Source: Candidatus Zipacnadia bacterium (GTDB lineage Bacteria; Armatimonadota; UBA5377; JALGUK01). Taken from it: 7,621 nucleotides of DNA. The notes beneath the pieces are model-generated. The model was not told the DNA's origin. It saw only the letters and a list, made by a program, of their open reading frames with translations, and ran no database searches. Numbering within the stretch: the stretch's first letter is position 1; every line of letters starts with the position of its first letter. Where the stretch lies: contig JALGUK010000091.1 of assembly GCA_029820875.1 (NCBI GenBank), forward strand, positions 1 to 7,621, in the 5' to 3' direction. This document shows, one piece after another, positions 6,404 to 7,621 of the stretch. The position numbers were made by a program, and so were the translations under genes.

Positions 6404-6418
6404 GTACAGGAGGGGACC

Positions 6419-7522
6419 ATGAGACAGGTCGAAACCTTGAGTCTGTGTGGCATTATGCTGCTGGCTGGGCCGCTTCTCGTCAGCGCTGCCCATCCCTCCG
6501 GCGATGAGCAGATACAAGTGACCGTCGGCAAGCCGTTCACGATAAGTAGCTCGAAAGGCCACTATAACTTCCCCACGCTGAAACAGATTAGCGAAAAGGA
6601 GTCGTTTGTAGCGGTCTGGGCGAGCCCCGACGCCGCCTTGCAGCCGGAAGACTGCAAGGTAGCATGCCTTTGGACCCAGGACGGCGGGCGCACCTGGGAG
6701 AAGCCGGTCATGTTCCACGGAAACGAATTGGGCGGACATTCCTGGATTCGGCGCAAGGACGGCACCTGCGTGTGGCTCTCATACTTCTGCCGCCCCGCCG
6801 GGGGTGAGGACTTCACCCGGCTCACCTGCAACGTGGGCCACTCTTCCGACGGCCGGTCTTACTCATGGTCAACCGGTGCCGTGTCCCTGCCCAAACCGGC
6901 GAAGAAGTGGGCCAGCGGCAACGCTTACATGGTCTTCGCCCGTTCTATATTGGAAATGGACGACGGGTCTCTGCTGGCGACGATGTACGGCCAGCTCGAG
7001 GGTGATGCGAAGTACCGCTGCATCCTCGTGCGCTCGGCTGACGGAGGCGAGACCTGGGACTACTACTCGACCATCGCCTACCGCCCCGACGCTCCCGGTG
7101 AGGGCTGCTGCGAGCCTGTGGTGGTGCGTACGAGCGCCGGGGAGCTGCTATGCGTGATGCGTGTCTCCAGCGGTCTGCCGATGTGGTCCTGCCGCTCCAA
7201 AGACGACGGGCGTACGTGGACGCGGGCCAGGCCTATGCCCGACGATGCTGTCAGTGTCTTCCCTGACGCTGTCCTTATGTCCAACGGCGTTCTCGCCGTG
7301 TCCTTCGGTCGCCCGGGGTGTCACATCATGTTCTCGGTGAACGGGAGAGGTCTGCGGTGGACCTCCCGCACAACCATCCATGAGGGCACAAACACCGACG
7401 CGTACACCGCCATCCGTGAGGTCGCACCCGGTAGGCTGCTGTATGTGTTCCACGAGTCGCTGCGCGAGGGCAACGGCATTCGGGGCGTCTTTGTTGAAGT
7501 GAGACGCAAAAATGCTCGCTGA
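6419..7522 (+). CDS. Exported Asp-box (BNR) sialidase-fold protein
   Basis: This 367-aa protein starts at ATG 6419, five bases after an AGGAGG core. An N-terminal signal peptide is clear: MRQVE, then a hydrophobic core (about residues 7-21), with probable cleavage after SA/SAA near residue 23-24. The mature part is a six-bladed-propeller type with Asp boxes at 86-93 (TQDGGRTW), 206-213 (SADGGETW) and 260-267 (SKDDGRTW), plus degenerate ones near 142-150 and 306-314. The family (BNR_2/exo-sialidase superfamily) includes glycosidases acting on sialic acids and other sugars. E232 in CEPVV and R248 in LLCVMR sit where sialidases carry the catalytic Glu and second Arg, and R298 in SFGRPG could be the third. 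The first Arg, normally in a RIP motif, is not visible: the equivalent segment reads HYNFPTL (48-54). A sialidase assignment is therefore unsafe; another glycosidase or a binding protein is possible. Ten cysteines in the mature chain fit a periplasmic or secreted protein. It lies in the same likely operon as the dehydrogenase. Confidence 0.88.
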   Translation: MRQVETLSLCGIMLLAGPLLVSAAHPSGDEQIQVTVGKPFTISSSKGHYNFPTLKQISEKESFVAVWASPDAALQPEDCKVACLWTQDGGRTWEKPVMFHGNELGGHSWIRRKDGTCVWLSYFCRPAGGEDFTRLTCNVGHSSDGRSYSWSTGAVSLPKPAKKWASGNAYMVFARSILEMDDGSLLATMYGQLEGDAKYRCILVRSADGGETWDYYSTIAYRPDAPGEGCCEPVVVRTSAGELLCVMRVSSGLPMWSCRSKDDGRTWTRARPMPDDAVSVFPDAVLMSNGVLAVSFGRPGCHIMFSVNGRGLRWTSRTTIHEGTNTDAYTAIREVAPGRLLYVFHESLREGNGIRGVFVEVRRKNAR

Positions 7523-7551
7523 CTGGGCAGCGGGCAAAAGGAGGGTCGCAA

Positions 7552-7621
7552 ATGCGCAGTTTCATCATCATCCTACTTCTGACTGTGAGCGCAGGGCTTT
7601 CAATGGCGCAGGAGCAAAATG
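7552..7621 (+). CDS. Exported protein, N-terminal fragment (3' partial)
   Basis: An ATG at 7552 opens a frame that stays open to the window edge (23 codons). AAGGAGGG (7538-7545) lies seven bases upstream, and the gap after the preceding stop is only 29 bp, so this is very probably the next gene of the same operon. The visible peptide is a signal sequence: MRS, a hydrophobic stretch FIIILLLTVSAGL, then SMA with likely cleavage before QEQN. Nothing of the mature protein can be identified, so its function is unknown. Export alongside the Asp-box protein fits a shared extracytoplasmic job. Confidence 0.75.
   Translation, partial: MRSFIIILLLTVSAGLSMAQEQN

Noticed and set aside
6419..7522. Calling the Asp-box protein a true neuraminidase (NanH-type)
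   Set aside because: The fold and Asp boxes fit, but the RIP-motif arginine is not visible, so a specific sialidase name is not supported.
1..7621. CRISPR array, tRNA/rRNA genes, insertion sequences or phage genes
   Set aside because: No short direct repeats with regular spacers, cloverleaf-like segments, transposase motifs or terminal inverted repeats were seen on reading both strands.

Overview
This is a GC-rich, densely packed bacterial window with no RNA genes, transposases, integrases, CRISPR repeats or phage genes that I can see. It holds three complete protein genes (a neutral-ceramidase-like hydrolase, a zinc alcohol dehydrogenase and an exported Asp-box/sialidase-fold protein), one very large gene cut off by the left edge, and the first 23 codons of an exported protein cut off by the right edge. 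Start sites carry strong Shine-Dalgarno sequences (AAGGAGGTG, AGGAGGGG, AAGGAGGG, GAGGTGA). The mix of a TPR plus beta-sandwich giant, a compact ceramidase-domain protein and an exported BNR protein resembles environmental lineages such as Armatimonadota, Planctomycetota, Lentisphaerota/Verrucomicrobiota or Hydrogenedentota-like bacteria. This is an impression from gene content, not a demonstrated taxonomic assignment.

Layout. Positions 1-3888 (+) encode the C-terminal 1295 residues of a mosaic protein: TPR helices, a LamG/concanavalin-like beta-sandwich, then a three-fold tandem of [jelly-roll-like module A - Fn3-like module B - Ig-like module C], with the last C missing. Positions 5220-3889 (-) encode a 443-aa ceramidase-N-domain protein without a signal peptide. 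Its stop codon directly abuts the stop of the giant gene, with no bases between. A 147-bp divergent intergenic region (5221-5367) separates it from the rightward genes. On its minus strand this region contains a possible 14-codon leader ORF whose stop lies inside the ceramidase ribosome-binding site. Positions 5368-6366 (+) encode a 332-aa zinc-dependent alcohol dehydrogenase with a GTG start. After 52 bp come the exported Asp-box protein (6419-7522) and, after a further 29 bp, the truncated exported protein (7552 onward). These three are probably one transcription unit.

How the genes may fit together: the rightward cluster pairs a cytoplasmic NAD(P)-dependent oxidoreductase with exported proteins, one of a glycan-associated fold. 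The leftward gene is an amidohydrolase-type metalloenzyme. A scavenging or catabolic role on glycan- or lipid-derived substrates is possible, but the sequence does not establish a pathway. I found no clearly new defence, mobile or RNA system. The most unusual object is the TPR/LamG/triple-module protein, followed by the Asp-box protein that lacks the canonical first sialidase arginine.
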